Assembly (NCBI RefSeq): GCF_000186865.1 | Contig: NW_008705562.1 | Coordinates: 1,095,192 to 1,159,191, forward strand | DNA from: Aureococcus anophagefferens | Lineage: Eukaryota; Sar; Pelagophyceae; Pelagomonadales; Pelagomonadaceae | Length of the DNA stretch: 64,000 nucleotides | Direction of reading: 5' to 3' | In this document: positions 52,745 to 62,650 of the stretch, one piece after another | Numbering within the stretch: the first letter of the stretch is position 1 | How the letters are laid out: every line of letters starts with the position of its first letter | Notes under the pieces: model-generated | Seen by the model: only the letters and a program-made list of their open reading frames with translations | The model's database searches: none | What the model was told of the DNA's origin: nothing | Program-made: the position numbers and the translations under genes

Positions 52745-54448
52745 ATGGCCACCCACCTCCTCGCCAGCCACCTGACGCCGGCCGACGTCGTCGGCCGCTT
52801 CATCGAAGTCACGGCCCTGGAATTCGCGGACGACGGGAGCGACACGACCCAGGCCTACGTGCTCGAGTGGAAGTCCGGCGGCGGCCTCATCTTCGGGCGC
52901 AACGACGCCGTCGTCCACACGCTGCTCCTCGCGGGCATGCGGCGCGTCGACGCCGTCCTGCTCTGCGACAAGAACGTGGGCCGGGCCGAGGCGCGCGCGT
53001 TCAAAGAGTGCGTTGGCGCGCCGCGGTTCCTCGTCGCGGCGGAGAAGGCGGACGCCAGCGTCCCGCATCCGTGACGATTTTCGAGAGATTTTGACCGGGA
53101 AAGCGATCAAAATCGTTACCGACGCATGTGGTAGGCGGACGCGGACGCGGCGCGGACGCGCTGGGGCGAGCGGGGTTTAGGCGCCCAGCTCGAGGTGTCC
53201 CTCTTCGCGGCGACGGATCTGAAGGTGCCCGACGGGTCCGTCCAGGTCATCGCGCGGACCTTATGCGCGTCGTCGAAGCCCTTCGCGAAAGCTTTGCAGC
53301 CGGCGCTCCTCGAGCACGCGGGCGAGTTCAAGTTCGCGCCGGACAAGGCCGAGTCACTCGCGACGGCCTGGGCGCGGGCCGCCGCGCGGTCGCCGGCCTT
53401 CTTCTGCGGCGAGGAGATGACCGTCGCCGAGGGCGTGTCGTGGGTCCGGCGGAAGATTGTGGAGGAAAAAATAACAAACCCCGACGCCGCCGCGCCCAAG
53501 GAAAAGGTCAAGCTCGCGGGCACGGTGCGCGGCGGCGCCGTCGTCTTCGCGAGCCCGGGCAAGGACAAGACGCCGGAGATCCGGCGCCTCGTCTTCGGCG
53601 CGAAGCCCCGGGGCACGCGCGTCAAGATCGACTTCAAGCGCCGCGGCGTCGCGGGGAGCAACACGGAGAACCTCGGGCGCGTGGACATGAGGATCGACGA
53701 CGTCATCCTGAAGAACGCCATGTACCCGGCGGGCTGGGTGCCCTTCACGCACGGCGACGGCAAGCTGCAGGTCCGTTTTTTTTACCTCGATCCGTACGAA
53801 GCGTCGTTCGACGGCGAGAACGTGAATAGGGCCGCGCACGACAAGGCGGCCGCGCCCGCGAAGCCGGCCCTCGCGCGGCTGACGACGGACGACGAGTTCG
53901 CCGACGCCGTCTCCGGCGAGACCGTGGACGTCGAGGTGGACGACGCCGTCGTCGCCGCGGAAGCCGCGGCGAAGCCGAAGCCGCCGCCGCCGCCGCCGAA
54001 GAAGAAGCCGCCGCCGCCGCCGCCGAAGAACGAGGCGCGGCCGTCCATCAGCGGCGGCCTGGCGGCCCAGATCGCCGCGGGCGCCGGCGTGCTCCAGCCC
54101 GCGGCGGAGCCCGCGGCGGCGCCCGCGGCGGCGCCCGCGCCGCGGCCGTCGATGAGCGCGGCGCTCGCGGCGGGCATCGCGACGGGCGCGTCGGCGCTCG
54201 CCAAGGCCGAGCCCGCACCGGCGCCCGCGGCCCGGCCCTCCCTCGCCGGCGGCCTCGCGGCCCAGCTCGCCGCGGGCGCGTCGACGCTGAAGAGGGCGTC
54301 GGACCGCGAGATCGCGCCCAAGGACGACGGCGACGACGACGCGGGCCAGGACCTCCTCTCCCAGCTCTCGGCCCGCATGACGGCCCTCCGCGCCCACGTC
54401 GCCGACGACGACGACGACGACGAGGGAAGCGACTGGGGCGACGACTGA
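52745..54448 (+). CDS. WASP-like protein: poly-proline, three WH2-like motifs, acidic tail; split by a short introner
   Basis: Exons 52745-53047 and 53135-54448 give 538 residues in one frame. The N-terminal region (about 270 residues) includes VVGRFIEVTALEFADDG and RGGAVVFASPGKDKTPEI, unrecognised. Then come proline runs (PPPPPPKKKPPPPPP) and three tandem motifs of WH2 type: RPSISGGLAAQIAAGAGVLQ, RPSMSAALAAGIATGASALA and RPSLAGGLAAQLAAGASTLK. These are followed by a helical segment (DLLSQLSARMTALRAHVA) and an acidic end with one Trp (DDDDDDEGSDWGDD). That is the proline-W-C-A order of WASP-family activators of Arp2/3. The N-terminal domain matches neither WASP, WAVE nor WASH that I know. Confidence 0.65.
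53056..53134 (+). mobile_element. 79-bp introner (family II, copy C)
   Basis: Perfect duplication GCGGACGC (53048-53055 and 53135-53142). It starts CAGCGTCCCGC and ends GTGGTAG, with the inner inverted repeat GTGACGAT ... ATCGTTAC and TTTTCGAGAGATTTT. It contains a TGA in the host frame, so splicing is needed for the WASP-like protein. Confidence 0.92.
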
Positions 54449-54511
54449 GCAAGCCCCCTTTTTTACAGCACCTTGACCTCAATTTGACTTTTGCTCGAGC
54501 TCACAAGTGCG

Positions 54512-55519
54512 ATGGCTCGAGCTCTTCAACGCGCAGCAATGCTGCGGCGACCGCTGCTGCTGCTCGCGACCGCCGCGTGCTTGCTTCCGTCGGCGCGCGC
54601 GCTCGAGCGGCTGCGTGTCATGACGTGGAACGTGCACGCCTGGCGCGACAGCGACCATCGCGACAACTTCGACGGCGTCGTCGAGACCTGCCAAGGCGAG
54701 CAGCCGGACGTCCTGTGCCTCAACGAGGTGCTGCACCCCTACAACATCGAGGCGCAGAAGGACGGCTACCTCGCGGCCGTGAAGAACGGCGAGGGCGTCG
54801 GCCTCGACGTGAGTCCCTGCGCCGTCGCCGACAGCTACCTCCACCGGCTCGCGGCCGCGCTCGGCATGCCGCACGTCGCCTTCGTCGAGGCGGAGCGCGC
54901 CAAGTGCTTCTTCGGCGCCGCGCCCTTCGGCAACGCCGTCCTCAGCCGGCGGCCCTTCGTCGACGCGGGGCACCTCGTGCTCGCCGCGGAGCCCGGCGAC
55001 GTGCGCCTCGGCGGCCAGCGGCGCGACGACGTCGAGTCGCGGGGCGTCGTCTGGGCCGCCGTCGAGGTCGGCGACGAGCGCGTCGGCTTCGCGGCCGCGC
55101 ACCTCGACCACAAGGCCGAGGAGCTCCGCGAGAAGCAGATCGGGCGGTGCCTCGACCACGTAAACGCGCACTGCCCGGCGCTGCACCTCGTCTGCGGCGA
55201 CCTGAACACGTTCCGCCGCGCGGACCACTCCGACGCGGCGTGGGACGCCATCGTCGCCTTCTACGCGTCGCGGGGCTGGCCCCGGCCGGCGGAGCGGTCC
55301 CTCGCGCTCGACGCGTGCGAGGCGAGGGGGTACGCGGACGCGGGCGCGGGCGCGGCGCCGGACGTGACCTGCTGGACGCACAACCCGCTCTTCCGCATCG
55401 ACCACGTCCTCCTCAACGACGGCCTCCGCCGCGCCTGCGACGTCGAAAACTACCGCCGCGTCGAGTCCGCCGCGTCGGACCACTTCCCCGTGGCCTTCGA
55501 CCTCACGCTGCGGGACTAA
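54512..55519 (+). CDS. Secreted endonuclease/exonuclease/phosphatase (EEP) family protein
   Basis: A 335-residue protein from the ATG at 54512, with a signal peptide (LLLLATAACLLPSARA). EEP/DNase I-like motifs are complete: RVMTWNVHAW, DVLCLNEVLHPY (metal-binding Glu), AAHLDHKAEELR, CGDLNTFRRADH (Asp-x-Asn), and the terminal SDHFPVAFDLTL. The family cleaves phosphodiesters in nucleic acids, phosphoinositides or sphingomyelin. The lack of extra domains and the secretory signal fit an extracellular nuclease or phosphodiesterase scavenging phosphate; the substrate is not determined. It shares a lower-GC leader just upstream of the start. Confidence 0.82.
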   Translation: MARALQRAAMLRRPLLLLATAACLLPSARALERLRVMTWNVHAWRDSDHRDNFDGVVETCQGEQPDVLCLNEVLHPYNIEAQKDGYLAAVKNGEGVGLDVSPCAVADSYLHRLAAALGMPHVAFVEAERAKCFFGAAPFGNAVLSRRPFVDAGHLVLAAEPGDVRLGGQRRDDVESRGVVWAAVEVGDERVGFAAAHLDHKAEELREKQIGRCLDHVNAHCPALHLVCGDLNTFRRADHSDAAWDAIVAFYASRGWPRPAERSLALDACEARGYADAGAGAAPDVTCWTHNPLFRIDHVLLNDGLRRACDVENYRRVESAASDHFPVAFDLTLRD

Positions 55520-55640
55520 TGTACAGGTTCGGGAGAGAGGCGGGGGATCGCGGGGACTTGCGGCGGCTCACTCCCTGCGAGGCTTCTTCCTCGGCGCGGC
55601 GCGCTCGTCGTCGCTCGCGAGGTCGACGACCTCGGGCTCG
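55510..55640. repeat. Duplicated 3' flank, copy 1 (cluster paralogs)
   Basis: GGACTAATGTACAG ... GAGGCTTCTTCCTCGGCGCG and the adjoining last codons recur at 58185-58290; a shorter form (ATGTACAGTGCAGG) recurs at 60613. It marks the boundary of the tandem gene duplication. Confidence 0.7.
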
Positions 55641-57613
55641 GGCGTCCCCTCGCGCAGGAGCCCGCGCCGGTCGCCGAAGGGCATCTTCGCCCAGTGCTGG
55701 TCCGTGGCGCGGCACTTGGGCGGGCCCAGGTCGCGCACGAGGCCCATGGCGCGCGTGGCGTCGTTCCGCGTGCGCCAGACGCGGCCGCCGCCGTCCACCC
55801 ACCGGAGCGGCTCCGTGCCCATGCGCGTGAGGACGACGCTCCAGCCCGCGTAGAGGTCCGGCGGGCACCGGGCGCCGCCGTGGCTCGCGCCGTAGAGGCC
55901 GTCGACCACCATCATCATCGCGGCGCGCGCGCCTTCGACGGTCCTTCGCGGGCGGAGGAAGAGCGGCGTGTGGGCCGAGGCAGTCCGCCCGCCGCGCTCG
56001 CCGAGGCGCGCCTTCGGTAGCGACGGCGGCGGAGGAGGTCGCCGCGCGGCGTCGTCGCGCGGCTGCTTTCCCGGCTTGGCCGGTAGAAATCTCCCCTGCG
56101 CCGCCGGCCGCGAGACCGCCGGTCTCGCGGGAGCGGCGGGCTGCTCGTAGTCGCGCAGCTGGCGCTTGAGCCGGGCGATGGTCTCGTCGCGCGCGGCGAT
56201 GGTCTCGTCGCGCGCGGCGATGGTCGCCGCCTGCGACGCGATGGTCTCCTCGAGCTCGGCGACGGTCGACGCGTGGGCGTCCACGAGCGCGAAGGACTGC
56301 CGCGCGTGGCTCGGTGCCTCCTCGGCCACGATCTCCAAGCCGTCGATGATATCCACGCCGCCCTCGAGCCCGTCGCCCTCGGGTAGCGCGGCCGGCGGCG
56401 GCGAGGCCGGCGGCGGCGAGGCCGGCGCCGCCGCGGCCGGGCTCGGCGCCGCCGCGGCCGGGCTCGGCGCCGCCGCCGCGGCCGGCGCGGCCGGCGACGC
56501 GGGCAAGCCTAGGCCACCCGGCTCGAGGAGGAGCGCGCGGCGGTCGCCGTATGGCATGTTTGCATACATCGAATTCCGGCAATTTCCGCGCTCCGAGAGC
56601 GGGCCGGCCAGGACGCCGATCTTCCGCGCGACGTCGTTCCGCGTCCGGTAAACGAAACCGGCGCCGTCGACGAACTTCGTCGGCTCCGTAGCGACGCCGG
56701 TGAGGACGACGGACCAGCCCGCGTATTTCGCGGGCGGGCACGGCGCGCCTCCGTGCGCGGCTCCGTAGACTTGATCGAGGAATTGGACCGAGAGGTCGCG
56801 CGCGCCAGCGACATCGTTCAAGTCGAGAACGCGAAGCACATTGGACCCTTGAGTGTATTTTTCATTCGCCGGCGCGGGCGGGCTCAAATCACCCGGCGGC
56901 GGCGCCGCCGGCAGGTCCGACCCGCCCGCCGCCGCCGCCGCGCTCCCCTCGCGCAGGAGCCCGCGCCGGTTCCCGAAGGGCGTCTTCGCCCAGTGCTGGT
57001 CCCTGGGGCGGCGCTTGGGCGGGCCCAGCTCGCGCACGAGGCCCATGGCGCGCGCGGCGTCGTTCCGCGTGCGCCAGACGCGGCCGCCGCCGTCCACCCA
57101 CCGGAGCGGCTCCGTAGCCTGGCGCGTGAGGACGACGCTCCAGCCCGCGTAGAGGTCCGGCGGGCACCGGGCGCCGCCGTGGCTCGCGCCGTAGAGGCCG
57201 TCGACCAAATGGACCATCGCGGCGCGCGCGCTTTCGACGGTCCGCGGGCCGCGGAAGAGCGCGTGGGGATGGCCCAAGCCAAACCGCGCGCGGTTGCTTG
57301 TCCCCGTGGCCCTGGGCTTGGGCGCGGCGTCATCGCGGGACGCCGAGTCTGGCAGTGGCGCCTCTCTGGCCACGATCTCGAGACCGTCGACCGAAGAAGT
57401 CTCGGCGTCCGCCGCGTCGAGCATCGCGCGCGCCTCGCCAAAGTCGAAAACCAATTCCTCGCCGTCCTCCCAGAGCGTGTCGAAGGTCCCCGCCGCCTCG
57501 TAGACGGCCGTGACCTCGCCGGACCAGAGCTGCGCGCCGAAGCCTTCGAACTTCTTCTTCACCGTCGCTCCCAGTGCCGAAACCAAAATAAAATCCGAAT
57601 AGTCCTCGGTCAA
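55568..57613 (-). CDS. Chromatin-reader paralog 1: Tudor-like, three novel repeats, coiled coil
   Basis: A 681-residue protein. The N-terminus (VKKKFEGFGAQLWSGEVTAV ... LWEDGEELVFD) resembles a Tudor/Agenet-type barrel. Three copies of a repeated domain of about 95 residues follow. Its core is YAGWSVVLTGVATEPTKFVD, then GFVYRTRNDVARKIGVL and a tail YGDRRALLLE; copies lie near 57250-56950, 56830-56520 and 55950-55660. Between copies 2 and 3 is a coiled coil (ELEETIASQAATIAARDETI). The C-terminus is EVVDLASDDERAAPRKKPRR, acidic then basic (nuclear signal). The W/D/G/RTR pattern vaguely recalls methyl-CpG-binding or TAM domains, an inference. It is probably nuclear and histone- or DNA-binding. 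Confidence 0.65.
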   Translation of the reverse strand: MTEDYSDFILVSALGATVKKKFEGFGAQLWSGEVTAVYEAAGTFDTLWEDGEELVFDFGEARAMLDAADAETSSVDGLEIVAREAPLPDSASRDDAAPKPRATGTSNRARFGLGHPHALFRGPRTVESARAAMVHLVDGLYGASHGGARCPPDLYAGWSVVLTRQATEPLRWVDGGGRVWRTRNDAARAMGLVRELGPPKRRPRDQHWAKTPFGNRRGLLREGSAAAAAGGSDLPAAPPPGDLSPPAPANEKYTQGSNVLRVLDLNDVAGARDLSVQFLDQVYGAAHGGAPCPPAKYAGWSVVLTGVATEPTKFVDGAGFVYRTRNDVARKIGVLAGPLSERGNCRNSMYANMPYGDRRALLLEPGGLGLPASPAAPAAAAAPSPAAAAPSPAAAAPASPPPASPPPAALPEGDGLEGGVDIIDGLEIVAEEAPSHARQSFALVDAHASTVAELEETIASQAATIAARDETIAARDETIARLKRQLRDYEQPAAPARPAVSRPAAQGRFLPAKPGKQPRDDAARRPPPPPSLPKARLGERGGRTASAHTPLFLRPRRTVEGARAAMMMVVDGLYGASHGGARCPPDLYAGWSVVLTRMGTEPLRWVDGGGRVWRTRNDATRAMGLVRDLGPPKCRATDQHWAKMPFGDRRGLLREGTPEPEVVDLASDDERAAPRKKPRRE

Positions 57614-58234
57614 AAAGTTTGCACGATCAGTGCAATGTTGAAGTTATCTCTCTACGTTTCCCCGGCCCGAACCCGCGACCCGCGCCTGAAACGCGTCGGA
57701 ATCGATGCGATTAGACAATTTAACGAGGCGTGGTTGACTCGGTATGATATATTCGACCGATTTTGCCGAGGGTCGAACGAAATTGAGGTTCACCGGACCA
57801 CGCGCGCGCGCGGTCTACGTACAGAGTAGTAACGCGTCCCGCCTCAGAATAATAAATAATACTTCTATTGGGGGGTCCTACGCCTATGGTTGGTTTCGGC
57901 ACTGGTCGCTCCCACGCAGAGCCCCGCGGGCGTACTCGCCGCGACTGTCGGCGCGACATCGGAGCGCTCGGCTTCCGTGAAGTCGACGAAACGCGCGGCG
58001 TCCGAGGTTTCGCCGTCCGCGACGTCGAAGGCGCTCATCACGAATGTGGCTCCGGCGCTCTGTGTGTGATTGCGATCTGATTGCGCACATGTGCAACCCC
58101 TCGCTGAAGGCGACGCTCTCAGGGGCCGCTCCTGATGACCTTCCTAATAGGACTCCTGGTCCTCCACCTCCGACGCACTACTGCGGGACTAATGTACAGT
58201 TCAGGAAAGGGGAGTCACGCGCGGGCGCCCTCCC
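57614..58234. other. Intergenic region between cluster paralogs 1 and 2
   Basis: 621 bp, lower in GC than the genes, containing the promoter of paralog 1 and the 3' end of paralog 2. A short open frame at 57744-57980 has no recognisable features. The right end (58185 onward) repeats the flank at 55510. No RNA gene is seen. Confidence 0.4.
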
Positions 58235-58290
58235 TCATTCCTTCCGAGGCTTCTTCCTCGGCGCGGCGCGCTCGTCGTCGCTCGTGAGGT
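58185..58290. repeat. Duplicated 3' flank, copy 2 (cluster paralogs)
   Basis: Near-copy of 55510-55640, including ACTAATGTACAG and the reverse complement of the shared C-terminal codons (SDDERAAPRKKPR). Confidence 0.7.
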
Positions 58291-60393
58291 CGATGACTTC
58301 GGGTTCGGCGGGCGGCGGCGGCGGCGGAGGTCGCCGCGCGGCGGTGCCGCGCTGCTGCTTTCCCGGCTTGACCGGTCGAGATCTCCTCTGCGCCTCCGCC
58401 GCCGGCCGCGAGACCGGCGGTCTCGCGGGAGCGGCCGGCTGCTCGTAGTCGCGGAGCCGGCGCTTGAGTCGGGCAATGGTCTCGTCGCGCGCGGCGATGG
58501 CCTCGTCGCGCGCGGCGATGGTTTCCTCATGCGCATCGATGGTCGCCGCGTCCGCCGCGATGGTCCGTTCGTGCCTCGCGATGGTCGCCTCGCGCGCGAC
58601 GATCGTCTCGTCGCGAGCGACGATGGTCTCCTCGAGCTCGGCGACGGTCGACGCGTGGGCGTCCGCGAGCGCGAAGGACTGCCGCACGTGGCTCGGTGCC
58701 TCCTCGGCCACAATCTCCAAGCCGTCGATGACATCCATGCCGCTCTCCCGCTTCTGCGTCTGCACATGGGACGACGGCGGTGGCGACGGCAGCGGCGGCG
58801 ACGGCGAGGCTGCCTGCGGCGGCGGCTCGAGGAGAAGCGCGCGCTGATCGCCGAAGGGCGTCTTCGCGTACTTCGAATACTGGAATGTTGCGCGCTCCGA
58901 GAGCGGGCCGGCCAGGATGCCCATCGCTCGCGCCGCATCTTTCCGCCTCCGATAGACGACACCGGCGGCGTCGACGAAATTGGTCGGCTCCCGCGCGCCG
59001 CCCGTGAGGACGACAGACCAGCCCGCGTAGTGCGCCGGCGGGCACAGCTCGCCGTCGTGCGTGGAGGCCCAAGCCTGGTCGAAGTACTGGACCGACGCGG
59101 CGCGCGCGCCCGCGACGTCCTTCGAGCCGAGAAAGTGGGGCACGCGGAACGGCACGGCCTGCTCCTCCTCCGTGATGCCGCCGTGGAGCTCGTCCTCGGC
59201 GGCCGCCAGAAGCGGACGCGGCGCCGCGGCCGGGAGCGCGGGAGGCGGCGGCAGCGGCGGCAGCGCGACCGTCCGCTGTTCCTCGGCGAGCGCGGCGCCC
59301 TCGTCTTCACTCCGAGCGTCGTCGTCGTCCTCCGCCGCGGGCAGCTGATCAATGAAGCGGTAGGCGACGCCAGAGCTGCCCGTAAGATAATCCGCCGCGA
59401 ACTCGCCGTCGACGTAGGAGATTTGAAATTTGGAACTGTGGGGGCACTTTCCTTTTATCGTCCCAGGATACCACTCGCCGCCGCCGTCTTCGTTGTTCCA
59501 GTATACAATCACAAAAGTGCCGCTGGTCAAGCGCCCCCCCGCGCGAGCGAGCGGACGCACGAAGTAAGCAGGGACCCGCTCTTCCTCCTCGCCATCGTCG
59601 TATTTCACGTCGAACGCACCGTCCTCGCGCACGAAGGCCACGCGGCCCGGCCACCATCTCTCGCCGCCGCGCCACTTCGCCTCGACGGCGGCTTCCACCA
59701 AGAGCCGGTCGACGACGGGCGTCGAAGTGGCTGAAGCGGCCGCGGCCTCCTCGGACGAAGCGACGCTCAGAGGCCCGCCACCGCAGGCTCCGCAGGTCCA
59801 AACGTAGCCGCCGCCGCACCGCTCGTGCCGCGCGTTCTGTCCGCACGTGTCGCAGGCGCGCAGGGCCCAGCCGTCCTCGCCGCCTTGTGATCCGCGAATC
59901 TTCATCATCTTGTCCGAGTCGAACATCAGCCCCCGGGGGCACGCGCACGCGCTCGCGGCCTCGCACCTGCGAATTCGACGCGTTCGCGAAGTTTTCGCGC
60001 GTTCGAACGCGCACCGACATGATTGCTCGGGATACGGGACGCTGTTACGTACTCGCGCTTGGGGTGGCTGATCTTGGTCTTGGCGTAATCGGGGAGACCT
60101 GAGGTCCGCTGGACTACGCCTCGAGCCGAGACGCAGTCGAAGAACGTCGCGTCGTCGCACTTGCAAAACGGGCAGCGAAAAGTGGACTTCGCCGTTTCCG
60201 CGTGTTTAGACACGCAAGAAAAGCAGATCAAGTTCCGGCAACAGGCGAGGGGGAAGACCTCGGTCGCTTCGCAACAGATATTGCAGACGACGGATATCTC
60301 GGCGCCGTCGTCGACGGTGGACATCTCAGCGCCTTCGTCGTCGGTCGTAGGTGCCTCGCCGACCCGGAGCGGTTCACCTCCGAGCTCGGCCAT
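58235..60393 (-). CDS. Chromatin-reader paralog 2: RING, zinc finger, two Tudor-like, novel repeat, coiled coil, SIM
   Basis: Exon 1 60393-60053, exon 2 59966-58235, 690 residues. The RING-type finger (VVCNICCEATEVFPLACCRN ... FRCPFCKCDD) has Asn where the canonical His sits. After the junction come a four-Cys finger (CDTCGQNARHERCGGGYVWT, CGACG), a Tudor-like barrel (EAKWRGGERWWPGRVAFV ... VKYDDGEEEERVP) and a second (VIVYWNNEDGGGEWYPGTI). One copy of the cluster repeat (YAGWSVVLTGGAREPTNFVD) and a long coiled coil (ETIVARDETIVAREATIARH) follow. The C-terminus EVIDLTSDDE is a textbook SUMO-interacting motif followed by acidic residues. RING plus SIM suggests a SUMO-targeted ubiquitin ligase coupled to chromatin reading; activity is inferred. 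Confidence 0.72.
59967..60044 (-). mobile_element. 78-bp introner-like intron (family II, older copy) in the RING paralog
   Basis: On the gene strand it starts CAGCGTCCCGTATCCC, like copies A and C, and ends AATTCGCAG. Flanking octamers GTACGTAA and GTGCGAGG match at only 4 of 8 positions, so the duplication has decayed or is absent. Removing 86 bp (59967-60052) joins the RING frame to the zinc-finger frame. Confidence 0.65.
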
Positions 60394-60645
60394 GGCCGGG
60401 GGCGACCTTCGCGACGCGCTTGCAGCTCGGCTTTTGCTCAATTGACCTTTACGACGAAGCTGTGACTCTGGAGCCACGCTGTGGCGACTCGCCGGTCCTG
60501 TCAGCCCCTCGAGGCGTCCCTCGGAGCCATCCGACCTCCCACATCCTGCCGCCGGGAGTCTTACGTTTAGAGTCGCATTAAGGCGACTACCAGTGCGACC
60601 CTCGCACTCCTGAGCAGGACTCATGTACAGTGCAGGCAAGGGGAG

Positions 60646-62606
60646 TCACGCGCGGGCGCCCTCGAGCTCCGGGTGCGCGCGGAGGATCGCGGCGAGCGTG
60701 CCGAACGTCGCGCCGGTCGGGTCGACCCAGCGCGAGTGGCCGTTGGTCGAGACCGCGGTCCAGCCGCGGCGGAGGAGGACGGGCGCGAGGACCTCGGGGT
60801 CGACCTTGCGCTTCTTCGCGGGGGAGGCCGCGAGGTCGACGACGTCGGGCTTCGACGACCGCTTCGGCGGCGCGCGCGCGCCGGCCTTGCGCTTCGGCGG
60901 CGTCGCGGCCGCGGGCGCGGGCGCGCCCCGCTTCTGCCTCCCGCGCGCGACGGGCCGGACCGCGCGCGCGACGAAGTCCGCGGGGTCCTCGCGGCGGAGG
61001 ATGGCCACGAGGAAGTCCTCCGGGCGCATGCGCAGGCCCGCGGCCGTCGACGCCGTCGCGTCGCCGAGCTCGAGGAGCTCGCGGTCCGCCTCGAGGCCCG
61101 CCTTGCGGATCCAGACGGCGCCGGCGGCCTCCGCGGCGGCCCTGTAGCGGGGCTTGTCGGGCAGCGCGTAGCCGGCCTCGACGGCGACGGCGTAGCGCTT
61201 CTCGAACCGCGCGGGCGCGCGGACGCCCAGGTCGAGGCCGTGGCGCCTCTCGAAGGCCGCGTCGCGCGACGCGTGCTCCGCGCGGGGCTCCGCGAAGCCG
61301 CGGCTCGCGCACTCCTTGAGCCACGCGGTCGTGACGACGGGGACGCCGCGCGCGACGGCGATGGCCAGGCTCGTCTTCACCTGGAGCCGGGGGCCCGTGA
61401 CGAGGACGTCGGCCTCCGTCGCGCTCTCGGCGACGACGAGGCCGCCGCTCGACACGTGCTGCGCGCGGCCGTGCCGGCTCTCGAGGACGGGGTCGCCGTC
61501 CGTGCACGTGAACGCGACGCGGTTGGGCTTCGCGCGCGCCGCGGGCCGCCGCGCGGCCGCGGGCGCCGGCGCCGCGGCGGGAGCGGCGGGCGCCTCCTCG
61601 TCCGCGACGTCCGGCGGCGGCGCCGGCGGCGCCGGCGGCGCCTCCGCGGCGGGAGCGGCGGGCTCCTCCTCGTCCGCGACTTCCAGCTCCAGCGCCGGCG
61701 GTGCCTCCGCCGCGGCCAACGACGGTGGCGGCGCTGCCCGCTGCGGTGGCGGCGGCGAGGGCGCCGCCGCGGGCGTCGGCGAGGCCGGCGCCGCGGGCGA
61801 GCTCACACCGCCCGGCTCGAAGAGAAGCGCGCGCCGATCGCCGTAGGGAGTCTCCGCCCATTTCTGGTCCACCGGAGCGAGCTCCGAGGGCTGGCCGGCG
61901 AGGATGCCCATCGCGTGCGCGGCCTCGCTGCGCGACTTGTAGACGGCGCCGGCGCCGTCGACGAATCTCGTCGGTTTCGACGCGGTGCGGGTGAGGACGA
62001 CGCTCCAGCCCGCGTAGCGCGCCGGCGGGCACGGCTCGCCGTCGTGCGTCGTGGCGTAGACCCGATCGAAGAACTGGACCGTCCCGGCGCGCGCCCCCGC
62101 GACGTCGTCCGAGCCCACAAAGAGCGGCAGGTGCCGCGCCAGCTGCTTCAGGGACCTGCCCACGGCCTGTTCCTCCGCGTTGTCGTCGTGGAGCTCGGCC
62201 TCGAGGTCTAGAATGGCGCCAGATCCGCGCGGCGGCGGCCGCGCCGACGCCGCCCGGCGCGCGCGCGCCTCGAGGGCCGCGACGGTCTGCGCGCTCTCGC
62301 GGATCGTCCGCTCGTGCCCGTGGATCGTGTCCCGGAGGCCGCGGATCGTCTCGTCGCGCTCGGCGACCTGCGCCTCGGCGCGCTCCGCCCGCGCGACGGC
62401 CGCGGCGAGCTGCTCCGCGGCCACGACGCACGGAGCGGGCGGGCCCGGCGCGGCCGGCGGCGCGGCCGGCGGCGCGGCAAGCGGCGCGGCGGCCGGCGCG
62501 GGCAGGCTCAGCCCAAATCTTTGCGCGGCCAGCGCGATAGCGTCCAGCGGGTGCGAGGCCAGCGGCGGCGACGCCGCCCGCTGCGGCGGCGACGGCGAGG
62601 CTGCCT

Positions 62607-62650
<44 letters not shown>

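Noticed and set aside
52393..53094. Plus-strand frame with HELCGQIFSLYGGTAAILSL before the WASP-like gene
   Set aside because: Only a short hydrophobic stretch in a GC-rich frame that also overlaps the real gene in another frame; no family or start support.
57744..57980. Short ORF between paralogs 1 and 2
   Set aside because: No codon-bias support, no domain, and it lies in lower-GC intergenic DNA.
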